Assembly: GCA_035299585.1 (NCBI GenBank)
Contig: DATGWF010000067.1
Span: 1-30,976, forward strand
Direction: 5' to 3'
From: DATGWF01 sp035299585
GTDB lineage: Bacteria; Actinomycetota; Actinomycetes; Actinomycetales; Microbacteriaceae
DNA length: 30,976 nt
The translations under genes and the position numbers were made by a program. Positions 1 through 8,270 of the stretch are shown in pieces (the stretch's first letter is position 1; the number at the start of each line of letters is the position of its first letter). Under the pieces are notes generated by a model. The model made no database searches. It was not told the DNA's origin and worked only from the letters and a program-made list of their open reading frames with translations.

Positions 1-1
1 C

Positions 2-1291
2 AGCAAGTACACCTCGATCGACCTTCCGGACGAGTCGGCCTACGCCGTGGCACGCAAGGGATCGGGCACGCAAGAGATCGCCAGCACCATGGCCATCGTC
101 CGCCTGCTCAAGGACCTCATGCGCGCCAAGAACTTTGGCGAGCGGGTGGTGCCGGTCATCCCGGACGAGGCCCGCACATTCGGTATGGACGCGTTCTTCC
201 CCAACGCAAAGATTTACAACCCTCACGGCCAGAACTACACCTCGGTTGACCGCGAACTGCTGCTCGCCTACAAGGAAAGCCCGCAGGGACAAATCGTTCA
301 CGTCGGCATCAACGAGGCCGGCGCGCTTGCGGCGTTCACCAACCTCGGCACCACATACGCCACCCAGGGTGAGCCGCTCATCCCGGTGTACGTGTTCTAC
401 TCGATGTTCGGATTCCAGCGCACCGCTGACGCCATTTGGGCGGCCGCGGATCAGATGGCTCGTGGGTTCATGATCGGTGCAACGGCCGGTCGGACCACGC
501 TCACCGGTGAGGGTCTGCAGCACGCCGACGGTCATTCGCCACTCATCGCCTCGACAAACCCGGCTGTTATCAGCTACGACCCCGCCTACGGCTACGAGAT
601 CGCCCACATTGTTCGGGCCGCCCTCGAGCGCATGTACGGCGGCACCCACGCCGACCCGAACGTCATGTACTACCTCACGGTCTACAACGAGCCGATGGTT
701 CAGCCGGCCGAGCCGGAGAGCGTCGACATCGACGGCATCGTTCGCGGCATTCACCGTGTCGCCGTCTCAGAAGTATCCGGTCCGCGCGTCCAGCTCTTCG
801 GTTCGGGCGTCGCACTTCCGTGGCTTCACGAGGCGGCCGAACTCCTCGCAAACGACTGGGGTGTTGCCGCCGATCTGTGGTCGGTGACGTCATGGTCGGA
901 GTTGCGCCGCGACGGACTCGCGGCCGAGGAGCACAACTTCCTGTACCCGGAGGAGGCGCCGCGGGTGCCGTATCTCACGAGCAAACTCGAGGGCGCGGAA
1001 GGACCGGTCATCGCGGTGAGCGATTACACGCACGCTGTGCCAGACCAGATCCGTCCGTTCGTTCCGGGTCGTTTCGCAACCCTCGGCGCCGACAACTTCG
1101 GCTTCAGCGACACACGCGCTGCGGCTCGCCGATTCTTCAAGATTGACGGCCCCTCGGTTGTTGTTCGTGCGCTTCAGCAGCTCGCTGCCGAGGGCAAGGT
1201 TGCAGCGGATGCGCCGGCGCAAGCGATCGCCAAGTACCGTTTGCACGACGTCAACGCTGGCACGAGCGGAAACGCTGGCGGCGAAAGCTAA
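2..1291 (+). CDS. aceE: Pyruvate dehydrogenase E1 component, C-terminal part (5' end outside window)
   Basis: Thiamine-diphosphate-dependent decarboxylase of the pyruvate dehydrogenase complex, which makes acetyl-CoA. The open frame runs in from the left edge, so the first visible codons are internal (SKYTSIDLPDES) and the GTG at 47 is not a real start; about 429 C-terminal residues are visible. The sequence matches the C-terminal part of the single-chain, homodimeric E1 (AceE, about 900 aa) typical of actinobacteria and proteobacteria, with stretches such as GEGLQHADGHSP, YYLTVYNEP and SDYTHAVPDQIRPFVPG. The gene ends with TAA at 1289-1291 and the FasR-like regulator starts 12 bases later. 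Sitting directly before fatty-acid synthesis genes fits its role as acetyl-CoA supplier. Confidence 0.96.
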   Translation, partial: SKYTSIDLPDESAYAVARKGSGTQEIASTMAIVRLLKDLMRAKNFGERVVPVIPDEARTFGMDAFFPNAKIYNPHGQNYTSVDRELLLAYKESPQGQIVHVGINEAGALAAFTNLGTTYATQGEPLIPVYVFYSMFGFQRTADAIWAAADQMARGFMIGATAGRTTLTGEGLQHADGHSPLIASTNPAVISYDPAYGYEIAHIVRAALERMYGGTHADPNVMYYLTVYNEPMVQPAEPESVDIDGIVRGIHRVAVSEVSGPRVQLFGSGVALPWLHEAAELLANDWGVAADLWSVTSWSELRRDGLAAEEHNFLYPEEAPRVPYLTSKLEGAEGPVIAVSDYTHAVPDQIRPFVPGRFATLGADNFGFSDTRAAARRFFKIDGPSVVVRALQQLAAEGKVAADAPAQAIAKYRLHDVNAGTSGNAGGES

Positions 1292-1297
1292 TACACT
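1292..1297 (+). promoter_or_regulatory. Predicted -10 element (TACACT) for leaderless fasR
   Basis: TACACT fits the TANNNT -10 consensus. It ends 6 nt before the GTG start at 1304, the spacing expected when transcription begins at the start codon. It overlaps the end of the aceE stop region, so fasR can be expressed separately from aceE. No clear -35 element is seen. Confidence 0.5.
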
Positions 1298-1303
1298 CTC
1301 GTT

Positions 1304-2509
1304 GTGGCACAACCAACAACGAAAGCGGAAACCCTTGCGTGGTTACGCACAATTTCGGGTGAGTTAGCGACGGCAACGCTCCAACGACTCGACGAAACGC
1401 TCCCCTGGTACGGAGAAATGCCACCCGGGCGCCGGAGCGCCGTCGGCCTGGTCGCGCAAGCCGGTATTCGTTCCTTCATTGACTGGTTCGACGACCCGAA
1501 ATCGACGCCGTGGATCGCCTCGGACGTGTTCGGTGCTGCCCCGCGTGAACTCCTGCGCTCGGTGAGCCTGCAGGAGACACTGCAACTCATTCGCGCGACC
1601 GTCGAGGTGGTCGAGGAGCGGGTCAAGAGCGGCAACGAAGACCTCCGCGAGGCCATCCTGCTCTACTCTCGCGAAATCGCGTTCGCCGCCGCCGACGTGT
1701 ATGCCCGTGCCGCTGAGGCGCGTGGGCTCTGGGATGCTCGCCTCGAGGCACTCGTCGTCGATAGCATCTTGACTGGCGAATACGACGACCAGTTGCCGAG
1801 CCGAATCGCCGCACTGGGATGGCACGGCCATGGCCAGGCTGCGGTCATTGTCGGCACCTCCACCCGTCATGTCGATGTCGACAGCATTCGTCGCACTGCC
1901 CGCCATCTCATGTGCGACGTGTTGATCGGCATTCAGGGCAATCGTCTCGTTGTGGTGCTCGGTCGAATGGTTGATGCTGAGCACGAGTCCGACACCACTC
2001 GCGAGGTTGAATTCCTCGAGGTTGCCACCGCGCTTGAACCCTATTTTGGCGAGGGCCACTTGGTCCTGGGCCACGAGGTCCCCGCGCTCGTCGACGCCGG
2101 CAAGAGTGCGAAGGCAGCACTCGCTGGCTTCGCGGTCGCAAAATCCTGGCGCAACGCACCGCGACCGGTGCACGCCGACGATCTGCTGCCCGAACGCGCC
2201 TACGCCGGTGATCCGCTCGCTCGAGCCACTCTCGTACACCGGATTTATCGCCCGCTCCAAGCACACTCGAGCGAGCTGTTGAACACGCTGTGGTGCTACC
2301 TCGACACCGGCCGTTCGCTCGAGGCGACCGCGCGGGAACTCTTCGTACACCCGAATACTGTCCGCTATCGGCTCAAGCGGGTCAACGACATCATCGGCTG
2401 GGATGCCACGGGTGCTCGCGAGGCCCTCATCCTGCAATCCGCCCTCATCATCGGATCGATTACCGAGCATGACGCGCCACGGCGCCTCGCCCGCGCGGAT
2501 GAGCGCTAG
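1304..2509 (+). CDS. fasR: PucR/CdaR-type helix-turn-helix regulator, FasR-like activator of the fab operon
   Basis: A 401-aa regulator with a long N-terminal region of no familiar enzyme type and a C-terminal PucR-type HTH (about residues 325-367, including ATARELFVHPNTVRYRLKRV). Its position directly upstream of fabD, in the same direction, matches the actinobacterial FasR gene described in Streptomyces as activator of fabD-fabH-acpP-fabF. The assignment therefore rests on family plus synteny; the ligand is unknown. The GTG start at 1304 has no Shine-Dalgarno sequence. Instead TACACT (1292-1297) lies exactly 6 nt upstream, so a leaderless transcript is likely. The stop at 2509 leaves a 64-nt gap before fabD that holds an inverted repeat, a plausible operator for this protein. 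Confidence 0.85.
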   Translation: MAQPTTKAETLAWLRTISGELATATLQRLDETLPWYGEMPPGRRSAVGLVAQAGIRSFIDWFDDPKSTPWIASDVFGAAPRELLRSVSLQETLQLIRATVEVVEERVKSGNEDLREAILLYSREIAFAAADVYARAAEARGLWDARLEALVVDSILTGEYDDQLPSRIAALGWHGHGQAAVIVGTSTRHVDVDSIRRTARHLMCDVLIGIQGNRLVVVLGRMVDAEHESDTTREVEFLEVATALEPYFGEGHLVLGHEVPALVDAGKSAKAALAGFAVAKSWRNAPRPVHADDLLPERAYAGDPLARATLVHRIYRPLQAHSSELLNTLWCYLDTGRSLEATARELFVHPNTVRYRLKRVNDIIGWDATGAREALILQSALIIGSITEHDAPRRLARADER

Positions 2510-2514
2510 GTTTT

Positions 2515-2565
2515 TCTGCCAAAGTTCCCGAGTGGTGTCGCGCCGCGCATATGAGAGTTGGCAGA
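2515..2565. promoter_or_regulatory. Inverted repeat in the fabD promoter region, candidate FasR operator
   Basis: TCTGCCAA at 2515-2522 and its exact reverse complement TTGGCAGA at 2558-2565 lie in the only noncoding gap between fasR and fabD, 43 bp apart (about four helical turns). The right arm overlaps the hexamer CAGACT (2562-2567) that lies 6 nt before the fabD GTG start and could act as a poor -10. A weak -10 overlapped by an operator arm would suit an activator such as FasR. The binding assignment is inference. Confidence 0.5.
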
Positions 2566-2573
2566 CTACCTAG

Positions 2574-3500
2574 GTGATTGTCGTTGTCTGCCCCGGTCAA
2601 GGTTCACAGACCCCCGGCTTCCTGAACCCTTGGCTCGATCTCCCCGGCGTTGCCGAGTCGATTGACCGCCTCTCTCAGGCGGCCGAAGTCGACCTGCGCA
2701 CGCACGGCACCGTGAGCGATGCCGACACGATTCGGGACACTCGGATTGCTCAACCGCTCATCGTCGCCGCGAGCCTCATCAGCCTGCAGGCACTTCGGTC
2801 GGCCAGCCCGGTCGTCCCGACGGCGTTCGCTGGCCACTCCGTCGGCGAATTTGCCGCCGCCGCGGCCGCCGGCGTACTGAGCGATGAGGAAGCCCTTCAA
2901 CTGGTCGGTGTGCGCGGCCGTGCCATGGCCGAGGCGGCCGCCCAGGTCGAGACCGGCATGAGCGCGGTGGTCGGCGGCGAAACCGATGAGGTTGTTCGCG
3001 CCCTGGAGGCCGCTGGCCTCTCCCCCGCAAACTACAACGGCGGCGGACAAATTGTGGCAGCCGGACCCATCGCGGCACTCGCCGCCCTCAAGGACGCTCC
3101 ACCCGCGGGCGCTCGCGTGATTCCGCTGCAGGTTGCCGGCGCGTTCCATACGGCATTCATGGCTTCCGCGGTCGAAACGGTTCGCGCGGCCGCCGCCGGA
3201 CTGTCACCGTCTGACCCGACCGCAACGCTCTGGACGAACCGTGACGGCAGCGTCGTGGCGTCGGGCTCGAACTACGTTGATCTTCTCATCGGCCAAATCG
3301 CCTTACCGGTGCGCTGGGACCTGTGTATGGCCGACTTCGCGGCGAAGGGTGTCACCGGCGTCGTCGAACTCGCTCCGGCCGGTGCGCTCGTCGGGCTCGC
3401 CAAGCGCGGATTGCCCGGCATCCCGACCGTTGCGGTGAAGTCGCCCGATGACCTCCACGCCGCCGTCGACCTGCTCGCCTCCGCGGAAGGAACCGCATGA
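2574..3500 (+). CDS. fabD: Malonyl-CoA:ACP transacylase
   Basis: Transfers malonyl from CoA to acyl carrier protein, supplying extender units for type II fatty-acid synthesis. At 308 aa it has normal FabD length. It carries the N-terminal CPGQGSQ motif (residues 6-12), the nucleophile Ser89 in GHSVGE and the catalytic His192 in GAFHTAFM. The GTG start at 2574 has no Shine-Dalgarno sequence, so a leaderless start is possible. The 3' end overlaps fabH by 4 nt (ATGA), which implies translational coupling. It is the first gene of the fabD-fabH-acpP-fabF operon. Confidence 0.96.
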   Translation: MIVVVCPGQGSQTPGFLNPWLDLPGVAESIDRLSQAAEVDLRTHGTVSDADTIRDTRIAQPLIVAASLISLQALRSASPVVPTAFAGHSVGEFAAAAAAGVLSDEEALQLVGVRGRAMAEAAAQVETGMSAVVGGETDEVVRALEAAGLSPANYNGGGQIVAAGPIAALAALKDAPPAGARVIPLQVAGAFHTAFMASAVETVRAAAAGLSPSDPTATLWTNRDGSVVASGSNYVDLLIGQIALPVRWDLCMADFAAKGVTGVVELAPAGALVGLAKRGLPGIPTVAVKSPDDLHAAVDLLASAEGTA

Positions 3501-4516
3501 CCACCCTCCACGTGGCGCAGGGCGCCCAATTCACGCGCATCTATGCCGTTGGCGCAGCTCGAGGAGATGTCGTCGTGCCGAACGACGACCTCGTCGAGGC
3601 CATCGACTCTTCAGACGAGTGGATTCGTCAACGTACCGGCATCATCACTCGCAAGCGCGCATCTGCCAATGTGAGTGCGAAAGATCTCGCGGTCTCGGCC
3701 GCGCGTGAGGCCATCGCGAAGTCCGGTGTTGCCCCGGAGCAGATCGACGTCGTCATCATCGCGACCATCAGCAACGAGCGTCAGACCCCGTCAATGGCAG
3801 CCATTGTGGCCGACGAAGTCGGGGCAAACCCGGCTGCGGCATACGACATTTCGGCGGCGTGCGCGGGATACACCTACGCGGTGGCACAGGCCGATGCCCT
3901 CATTCGTGCGGGAGCAGCTCACTACGCTCTCGTCATCGGCGCAGAGAAGCTCAGCGACATCGTCGACCCGACTGACCGTTCCATCTCGTTCTTGCTCGGT
4001 GACGGTGCGGGCGCCGTCGTCATCGGCCCGAGCGACACCCCCGGCATCGCTCAAACGGTGTGGGGTTCGGACGGTTCGAAGCACACCGCGGTCGGCATGA
4101 ACCACACCCTTCAGGAGTTCCGTCGCGGCGAGGCCGAGTGGCCCACGCTGCGCCAGGATGGCCAAACGGTGTTCCGCTGGGCCGTCTGGGAGATGGCAAA
4201 GGTTGCCAAGCAGGCGCTCGAAACGGCCGGCGTCGGCCCAGAGGACCTCGCAGCGTTCATCCCGCACCAGGCGAACATGCGCATCATCGACGAGTTCGCG
4301 AAGCAACTCGGCCTGCCCGAATCGGTCGCGATTGCCCGCGACATCGCCACGACTGGGAACACGTCCGCCGCTTCGATTCCGCTCGCGATGCATCGGCTGC
4401 TCGAGGAGCATCCGGAACTCGGCGGCGGCCTCGCACTCGAGATTGGCTTCGGCGCTGGTCTCGTATTCGGCGCGCAGGTCGTGGTCCTACCGCGTAATTC
4501 TGCGGGCGACCGCTAA
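3497..4516 (+). CDS. fabH: Beta-ketoacyl-ACP synthase III
   Basis: Condenses a short acyl-CoA starter with malonyl-ACP to begin each fatty-acid chain; in actinobacteria the starters are often branched. The 339-aa protein has the complete thiolase-fold triad: Cys122 in SAACAGY, His257 in IPHQANMR and Asn288 in TTGNTS. The ATG overlaps the fabD stop, and a 35-nt gap separates it from acpP. Confidence 0.96.
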   Translation: MTTLHVAQGAQFTRIYAVGAARGDVVVPNDDLVEAIDSSDEWIRQRTGIITRKRASANVSAKDLAVSAAREAIAKSGVAPEQIDVVIIATISNERQTPSMAAIVADEVGANPAAAYDISAACAGYTYAVAQADALIRAGAAHYALVIGAEKLSDIVDPTDRSISFLLGDGAGAVVIGPSDTPGIAQTVWGSDGSKHTAVGMNHTLQEFRRGEAEWPTLRQDGQTVFRWAVWEMAKVAKQALETAGVGPEDLAAFIPHQANMRIIDEFAKQLGLPESVAIARDIATTGNTSAASIPLAMHRLLEEHPELGGGLALEIGFGAGLVFGAQVVVLPRNSAGDR

Positions 4517-4551
4517 ACTTCACACCGGCCATCTAACCCCAAGGAGAAACC

Positions 4552-4797
4552 ATGGCGACCACCGAAGACGTCCTCGCAGGACTTGCAGAAATCATCAACG
4601 ACGAGACCGGCATTGCGACCGACACCGTTGCCCTCGACAAGTCGTTCACCGATGACCTCGACATCGACTCGATCTCGATGATGACCATCGTCGTGAACGC
4701 CGAAGAGAAGTTCGACGTCAAGATTCCGGACGAAGAGGTCAAGAACCTCGTCACCGTCGGTGACGCCGTCAACTACATCGTCTCGGCTTCGGCCTAG
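4552..4797 (+). CDS. acpP: Acyl carrier protein
   Basis: An 81-aa acidic carrier that holds the growing acyl chain on a phosphopantetheine arm. The attachment site is Ser40 in the DIDSIS motif. A strong ribosome-binding site (AAGGAGAAACC) precedes the ATG, as expected for the most abundant protein of the pathway. It lies between fabH and fabF in the usual actinobacterial order. Confidence 0.97.
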   Translation: MATTEDVLAGLAEIINDETGIATDTVALDKSFTDDLDIDSISMMTIVVNAEEKFDVKIPDEEVKNLVTVGDAVNYIVSASA

Positions 4798-4863
4798 TCT
4801 TTTGAGGAGGGGTGGGCTCACGCTCACCCCTCCGTCATGTTCACACAGTTCTCGGAGAAGGTC

Positions 4864-6102
4864 ATGACTCAGCGCATCGTTGTTACCGGTATCGGCGTCT
4901 CGTCACCCCTCGGTGGCACTGCTGCCGAAACCTGGGCGAACCTGCTTGCCGGCAAGTCGGGCGCTCGTCCGCTCACCCACGAGTGGATCGACATGTACGA
5001 CCTTCCCGTGCGCTTCGCCGCCGAAGCGGCCGTGCGACCGACCGACGTGCTGGAGCGACCGGTTGCGAAGCGTCTCGACCCCTCCGGTCAGTTCGCACTC
5101 GTTTCCGCCCTCGAGGCGTGGGCCGACGCTGGCGCACCCGAGGTTGACCCTGAGCGCCTCGGCGTCGACTACGCCACGGGAATTGGCGGCCTCTGGACCT
5201 TGCTCGACGCGTGGGACACCCTGCGTGAAAAGGGCACTCGCCGCGTGCTGCCCATGACCGTTCCGATGCTCATGCCAAACTCGGCAGCCGGAAACCTGTC
5301 AATGCACTTCGAAGCTCGAGCCTTCGCTCGGACGGTCGCGTCCGCGTGCGCATCGAGCACCGAATCGCTCGTCATGGCCTACGAGCATTTGCAAGCCGGT
5401 ATGGCCGACGTCATCATCGCCGGCGGAACCGAATCAGCTATCCACCCCATCACGCTTTCCTCGTTCTCGTCGATGCACGCCCTGTCGACCCGGAATGACT
5501 CTCCCGAGACCGCTTCACGGCCCTACAGTGTCGACCGGGACGGTTTTGTCATGGGCGAGGGCGCAGCCACGCTCATCCTCGAAACCGAGGCCCACGCGAA
5601 GGCTCGCGGCGCCAAGATTTACGCCGAACTCATCGGTGGCGCGGTCACGAGTGACGCATTCCACATCACGGCCCCCGACGCTGAGGGACGTGGCGCCGTT
5701 CGCGCTATGCGCGACACGCTCAAGGTTGCGGGAATTACCCCGGACGACGTGACCCACATCAACGCCCACGCGACCAGCACCCCGGTGGGCGACGTCGCGG
5801 AGTATGTCGCGCTCAAGACACTGTTCGGCGACCGCGTGCACGAGATTCCCGTGTCGGCGACGAAGGCCTCGACCGGTCACTTGCTGGGTGGAACGGGCGC
5901 ACTCGAAGCCGTGTTCTCAATTCTGGCGGTCAAGGAGCGCGTCGCTCCCCCGACCATCAACCTCACCGAACAGGACCCGGAGATTCCGCTGCGCATTTCG
6001 GGTAGCGCGGTCCAGCTCGGAACTGAACCGCAAATTGCCATCAGCAATTCCTTCGGTTTCGGCGGTCACAACGCGGTCGTTGCGTTCCGCTCCTACGAAT
6101 AG
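4864..6102 (+). CDS. fabF: Beta-ketoacyl-ACP synthase II
   Basis: Elongating condensing enzyme of type II fatty-acid synthesis, about 412 aa. The active-site Cys162 lies in SACASSTE; the two catalytic His residues lie in NAHATSTPVGD and STGHLLGGTGA. The frame is open from an ATG at 4837, but the start at 4864 is chosen because GGAGAAGG lies just before it and the encoded MTQRIVVTGIGVSSPLG is the normal family N-terminus. It is the last gene of the fab operon and runs convergently into the DUF3145 gene, 13 nt away; no clear terminator hairpin is visible between them. Confidence 0.96.
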   Translation: MTQRIVVTGIGVSSPLGGTAAETWANLLAGKSGARPLTHEWIDMYDLPVRFAAEAAVRPTDVLERPVAKRLDPSGQFALVSALEAWADAGAPEVDPERLGVDYATGIGGLWTLLDAWDTLREKGTRRVLPMTVPMLMPNSAAGNLSMHFEARAFARTVASACASSTESLVMAYEHLQAGMADVIIAGGTESAIHPITLSSFSSMHALSTRNDSPETASRPYSVDRDGFVMGEGAATLILETEAHAKARGAKIYAELIGGAVTSDAFHITAPDAEGRGAVRAMRDTLKVAGITPDDVTHINAHATSTPVGDVAEYVALKTLFGDRVHEIPVSATKASTGHLLGGTGALEAVFSILAVKERVAPPTINLTEQDPEIPLRISGSAVQLGTEPQIAISNSFGFGGHNAVVAFRSYE

Positions 6103-6115
6103 CTTTTTCAAGACG

Positions 6116-6634
6116 CTACCCGACCTTGTGCAGCCACACCACCGGAGCGAAATCGCTCGCGTGACGGAACGGCTCAAGTTCGGCGTCCCAGGCCGAACCG
6201 AGCGCAATACCGAGTTCGCGCTGCAGCTCGAGCGCATCTCCTGCTCCGACTTCGAGGGCATAGCGAATGCGGTCTTCCGGAACGACGAGGTTGCCGGCGT
6301 GATCGGTTTGAGCGAAGAAGATTCCGAGATCCGGGGTGTGCATGTAGCGCGAACCATCATGGCCAAGGCTTGGGTCTTCGGTGACCTCGAAGCGGAGGTG
6401 CTCCCAGCCTTGCAGCGCTGACGCCATCGCCGCGGCGGTGCCGGGTGCGCCTTCCCAGTAGAACTCGGTGCGCTGTGCACCCTTGAGCACCGGCTGATCC
6501 TGCCAGTCGAAATTGACGGCGCTACCGAGTGCCGACCCGACCGCCCACTCCACGTGGGGGCTCAATGCGCGGGGGGAAGAGTGCACAAACAGCACGCCAC
6601 GGGTGCGTGGGGCGTGCAACGCGGTGTCGGCCAT
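6116..6634 (-). CDS. DUF3145 family protein
   Basis: A 172-aa protein that matches the actinobacterial DUF3145 family (features TRGVLFVHSSPRALSPHVEWA, EFYWEGAPGTAA and a C-terminal PVVWLHKVG). The molecular function is unknown. It is commonly found next to the fab operon in actinobacteria, which hints at a link to lipid metabolism but proves nothing. The ATG at 6634 follows a GGAGAATCC ribosome-binding site. It converges on fabF and is divergent from the PadR gene. Confidence 0.85.
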   Translation of the reverse strand: MADTALHAPRTRGVLFVHSSPRALSPHVEWAVGSALGSAVNFDWQDQPVLKGAQRTEFYWEGAPGTAAAMASALQGWEHLRFEVTEDPSLGHDGSRYMHTPDLGIFFAQTDHAGNLVVPEDRIRYALEVGAGDALELQRELGIALGSAWDAELEPFRHASDFAPVVWLHKVG

Positions 6635-6684
6635 GGATTCTCCGTTTTCGTGAGGTGCGACTTCCCCATCGACCTCTCGGAATT

Positions 6685-6710
6685 ACCGACGGGTCGATTA
6701 TCACCGACGG
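6685..6710. promoter_or_regulatory. Direct repeat ACCGACGG in the divergent DUF3145/padR gap
   Basis: ACCGACGG occurs at 6685-6692 and again at 6703-6710, 18 bp apart, within the 151-bp gap between the two divergent genes. It may be a regulator binding site. It does not look like the ATGT-N8-ACAT operators of studied PadR proteins. Confidence 0.25.
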
Positions 6711-6761
6711 TACTGAGAAAAGGCAAGGAATCCGCGCAGACTCGCGGCAAAACGGAAACAG

Positions 6762-6767
6762 TATGCT
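6762..6767 (+). promoter_or_regulatory. Predicted -10 (TATGCT) of the padR-nuclease unit
   Basis: TATGCT lies 18 nt before the ATG at 6786. It is followed by a strong ribosome-binding site GGAGGTG at 6777-6783, so this gene has a short conventional leader, unlike many of its neighbours. No convincing -35 is seen. Confidence 0.4.
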
Positions 6768-6785
6768 GGGTAAGTCGGAGGTGAA

Positions 6786-7352
6786 ATGGCTGTTCGCGAA
6801 GCACTGCTCGTGCTCTTGAGTGTCGGCCCGAACTATGGGTTCCGATTGCACACCGAACTCACCGCCCGACTCCCCCAGCGTGCCGGCTTGAACGTCGGGC
6901 AAACGTACTCGACCATCGAACGACTCGTGAAGTCGAACCTCATTGAACGCGCCGGGCTGACTCCGGACGGCCTCCCGCTGTTCGCACTCACGGAAACTGG
7001 CGAGCGTACCGCGACCGAATGGCTCTCCGGGAACGACGGGAGTGGTTCAGCCGTCGATGAGACTGCAGAACGCGTGCTGCTCGCACTGTCCCTCGGCGGG
7101 CTTCTCCCCGCGAACGTGGGATCTGCCGAACAGGTGCTGGCGGGCGAGGCTGAACGCTGGCGTGGACGCTCGGAAGCGGATGCGGGAGAAAGTCCGCACG
7201 GCGCTCTCCGCGAGTTCGAACGCCTCCAGGCCGAAGCGGTCCTGCGCTGGCTCGATGATCTGGCGGCGCGGCCGAGCGGAGTGTGGGTCCGGCCGTTCGA
7301 CGAGTCCAGCCCGCGACGCGGCCGGCCGCGGAAAGCGGTCGACTCGCCGTGA
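6786..7352 (+). CDS. PadR-type winged-helix transcriptional regulator
   Basis: A 188-aa protein whose first 80 residues form a PadR-like winged helix (VREALLVLLSVGPNYGFRLH, GQTYSTIERLVKSNLIERAG). A helical C-terminal part for dimerisation follows. PadR regulators often control efflux or ABC transporter genes, and this gene lies about 1.5 kb upstream of the peptide cluster, so control of that cluster is possible but unproven. A good ribosome-binding site sets the start. The stop codon overlaps the GTG start of the next gene by 4 nt (GTGA). Confidence 0.8.
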   Translation: MAVREALLVLLSVGPNYGFRLHTELTARLPQRAGLNVGQTYSTIERLVKSNLIERAGLTPDGLPLFALTETGERTATEWLSGNDGSGSAVDETAERVLLALSLGGLLPANVGSAEQVLAGEAERWRGRSEADAGESPHGALREFERLQAEAVLRWLDDLAARPSGVWVRPFDESSPRRGRPRKAVDSP

Positions 7353-8149
7353 CCGGCGCGCTCAGATTCCTCTGCGGTCACGGGGCAAGCGCCCCGGATG
7401 CCGTCGCCCTCGGCCGTTCATGTCCACTCTGCAAACTCATCGCGTCGAGCGGTCGCACGCGCACTGAACTCGAGGCCCGCGTTGCTCGAGGCCAGCGCGA
7501 ACGATTCCGCAGTGAGGTGTCGCCGGCAGCCGAATACGACTGGAACTGTCGCCGCGGCCACGACCGCTATCGTGCGAGTGTGCTCGAAGCGCTCGGCGGT
7601 GACGCCTGTCCGAAATGTCGTTCCGGCGTGACCGCATTCGCGAATCAGCGGGAGGCTGGCGTACCGAGCATGAAGGCGAATCTGCGTGTCGGGACGTCGA
7701 TGGCCGAGCAACGCTTGCGGGCTCTGCTGGAAGAACACATCGTGATTCCGCGCGGCGTCAACCGAGTGCGAATTGCCGGTTCGTTTCACGGCCGGAACGA
7801 AGTGTGGCCCGACATCGTCATTCCTGCCCTGAAGGTCGCCATCGAGTACGACTCCCCCGGGCGCGGCGGCGACTGGCATCGCGGGCTGCGGGAGGCCTCC
7901 GATCGCGAAAAGGATGCGCTGCTCGCCGACGTGGGCTGGGAAGTGATTCGGGTGCGAACCGGCAGCCTTGAGCCGCTCGGGAAGTGGAGCCTGAGCGCGA
8001 ACGGACCAACAGCAAAGCTCGCCGACGAGATCGTCGCCATGCTCGAGCGCATTCGCGGCGTTGCAGCCGTCGACGCCATCCGCCGTCCTCTCTCGCGAGA
8101 CGACGCCCCAACAGCAACGCCGACTCCCGGGCCGAGCAAAGAGCGCTGA
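7349..8149 (+). CDS. Zinc-ribbon protein with VSR/DUF559-like PD-(D/E)XK nuclease domain
   Basis: About 266 aa. The N-terminal third has two zinc-binding units: C9-x-H11 with C25-x2-C28, and C67-x3-H71 with C87-x2-C90. The C-terminal half resembles very-short-patch-repair/DUF559 endonucleases: E120 in the first helix, D155 in VWPDIVI, E166 and D168 in VAIEYDSP, then K188 and GWEVIRVR. A DNA-binding or DNA-cutting role is inferred from the fold. Although the frame is open from 7283, the GTG at 7349 is chosen because it overlaps the padR stop and because earlier residues lie within padR. The last 20 residues are Pro/Thr-rich and look unstructured. Substrate and biological role are unknown. Confidence 0.7.
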   Translation: MTGALRFLCGHGASAPDAVALGRSCPLCKLIASSGRTRTELEARVARGQRERFRSEVSPAAEYDWNCRRGHDRYRASVLEALGGDACPKCRSGVTAFANQREAGVPSMKANLRVGTSMAEQRLRALLEEHIVIPRGVNRVRIAGSFHGRNEVWPDIVIPALKVAIEYDSPGRGGDWHRGLREASDREKDALLADVGWEVIRVRTGSLEPLGKWSLSANGPTAKLADEIVAMLERIRGVAAVDAIRRPLSRDDAPTATPTPGPSKER

Positions 8150-8204
8150 GCCCTGGACGCTGGTGTCCGCGCGGATGCCCCTGTGCCCACGTCAATCACA
8201 CTGC

Positions 8205-8270
8205 TACGCTGGGCCCGCATCCGCTTGACATGGATTGCGACGCAGGCCCGCTTAATCAAGGGAACGGTTA
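8205..8270 (+). promoter_or_regulatory. Promoter and 5' leader of precursor 1 (copy 1 of a duplicated segment)
   Basis: TACGCT at 8205-8210 is the likely -10. It is followed by a 60-nt leader ending in ATCAAGGGAA as ribosome-binding site. The same elements, at identical distances from the ATG, precede precursor 2 (TACGCT at 8540; 66 nt from its first base to the ATG in both). Shared blocks include GCTACGCTG, CATCCG and ATCAAGGGAA. No strong -35 is visible, so activator dependence is possible. Confidence 0.55.

Noticed and set aside
1364..2470. Long minus-strand ORF opposite fasR, and similar long antisense ORFs elsewhere (for example 20903-21349, 23605-24642, 27841-28875)
   Set aside because: High-GC codon bias leaves antisense frames open; none shows family motifs, and each lies over a recognised gene.
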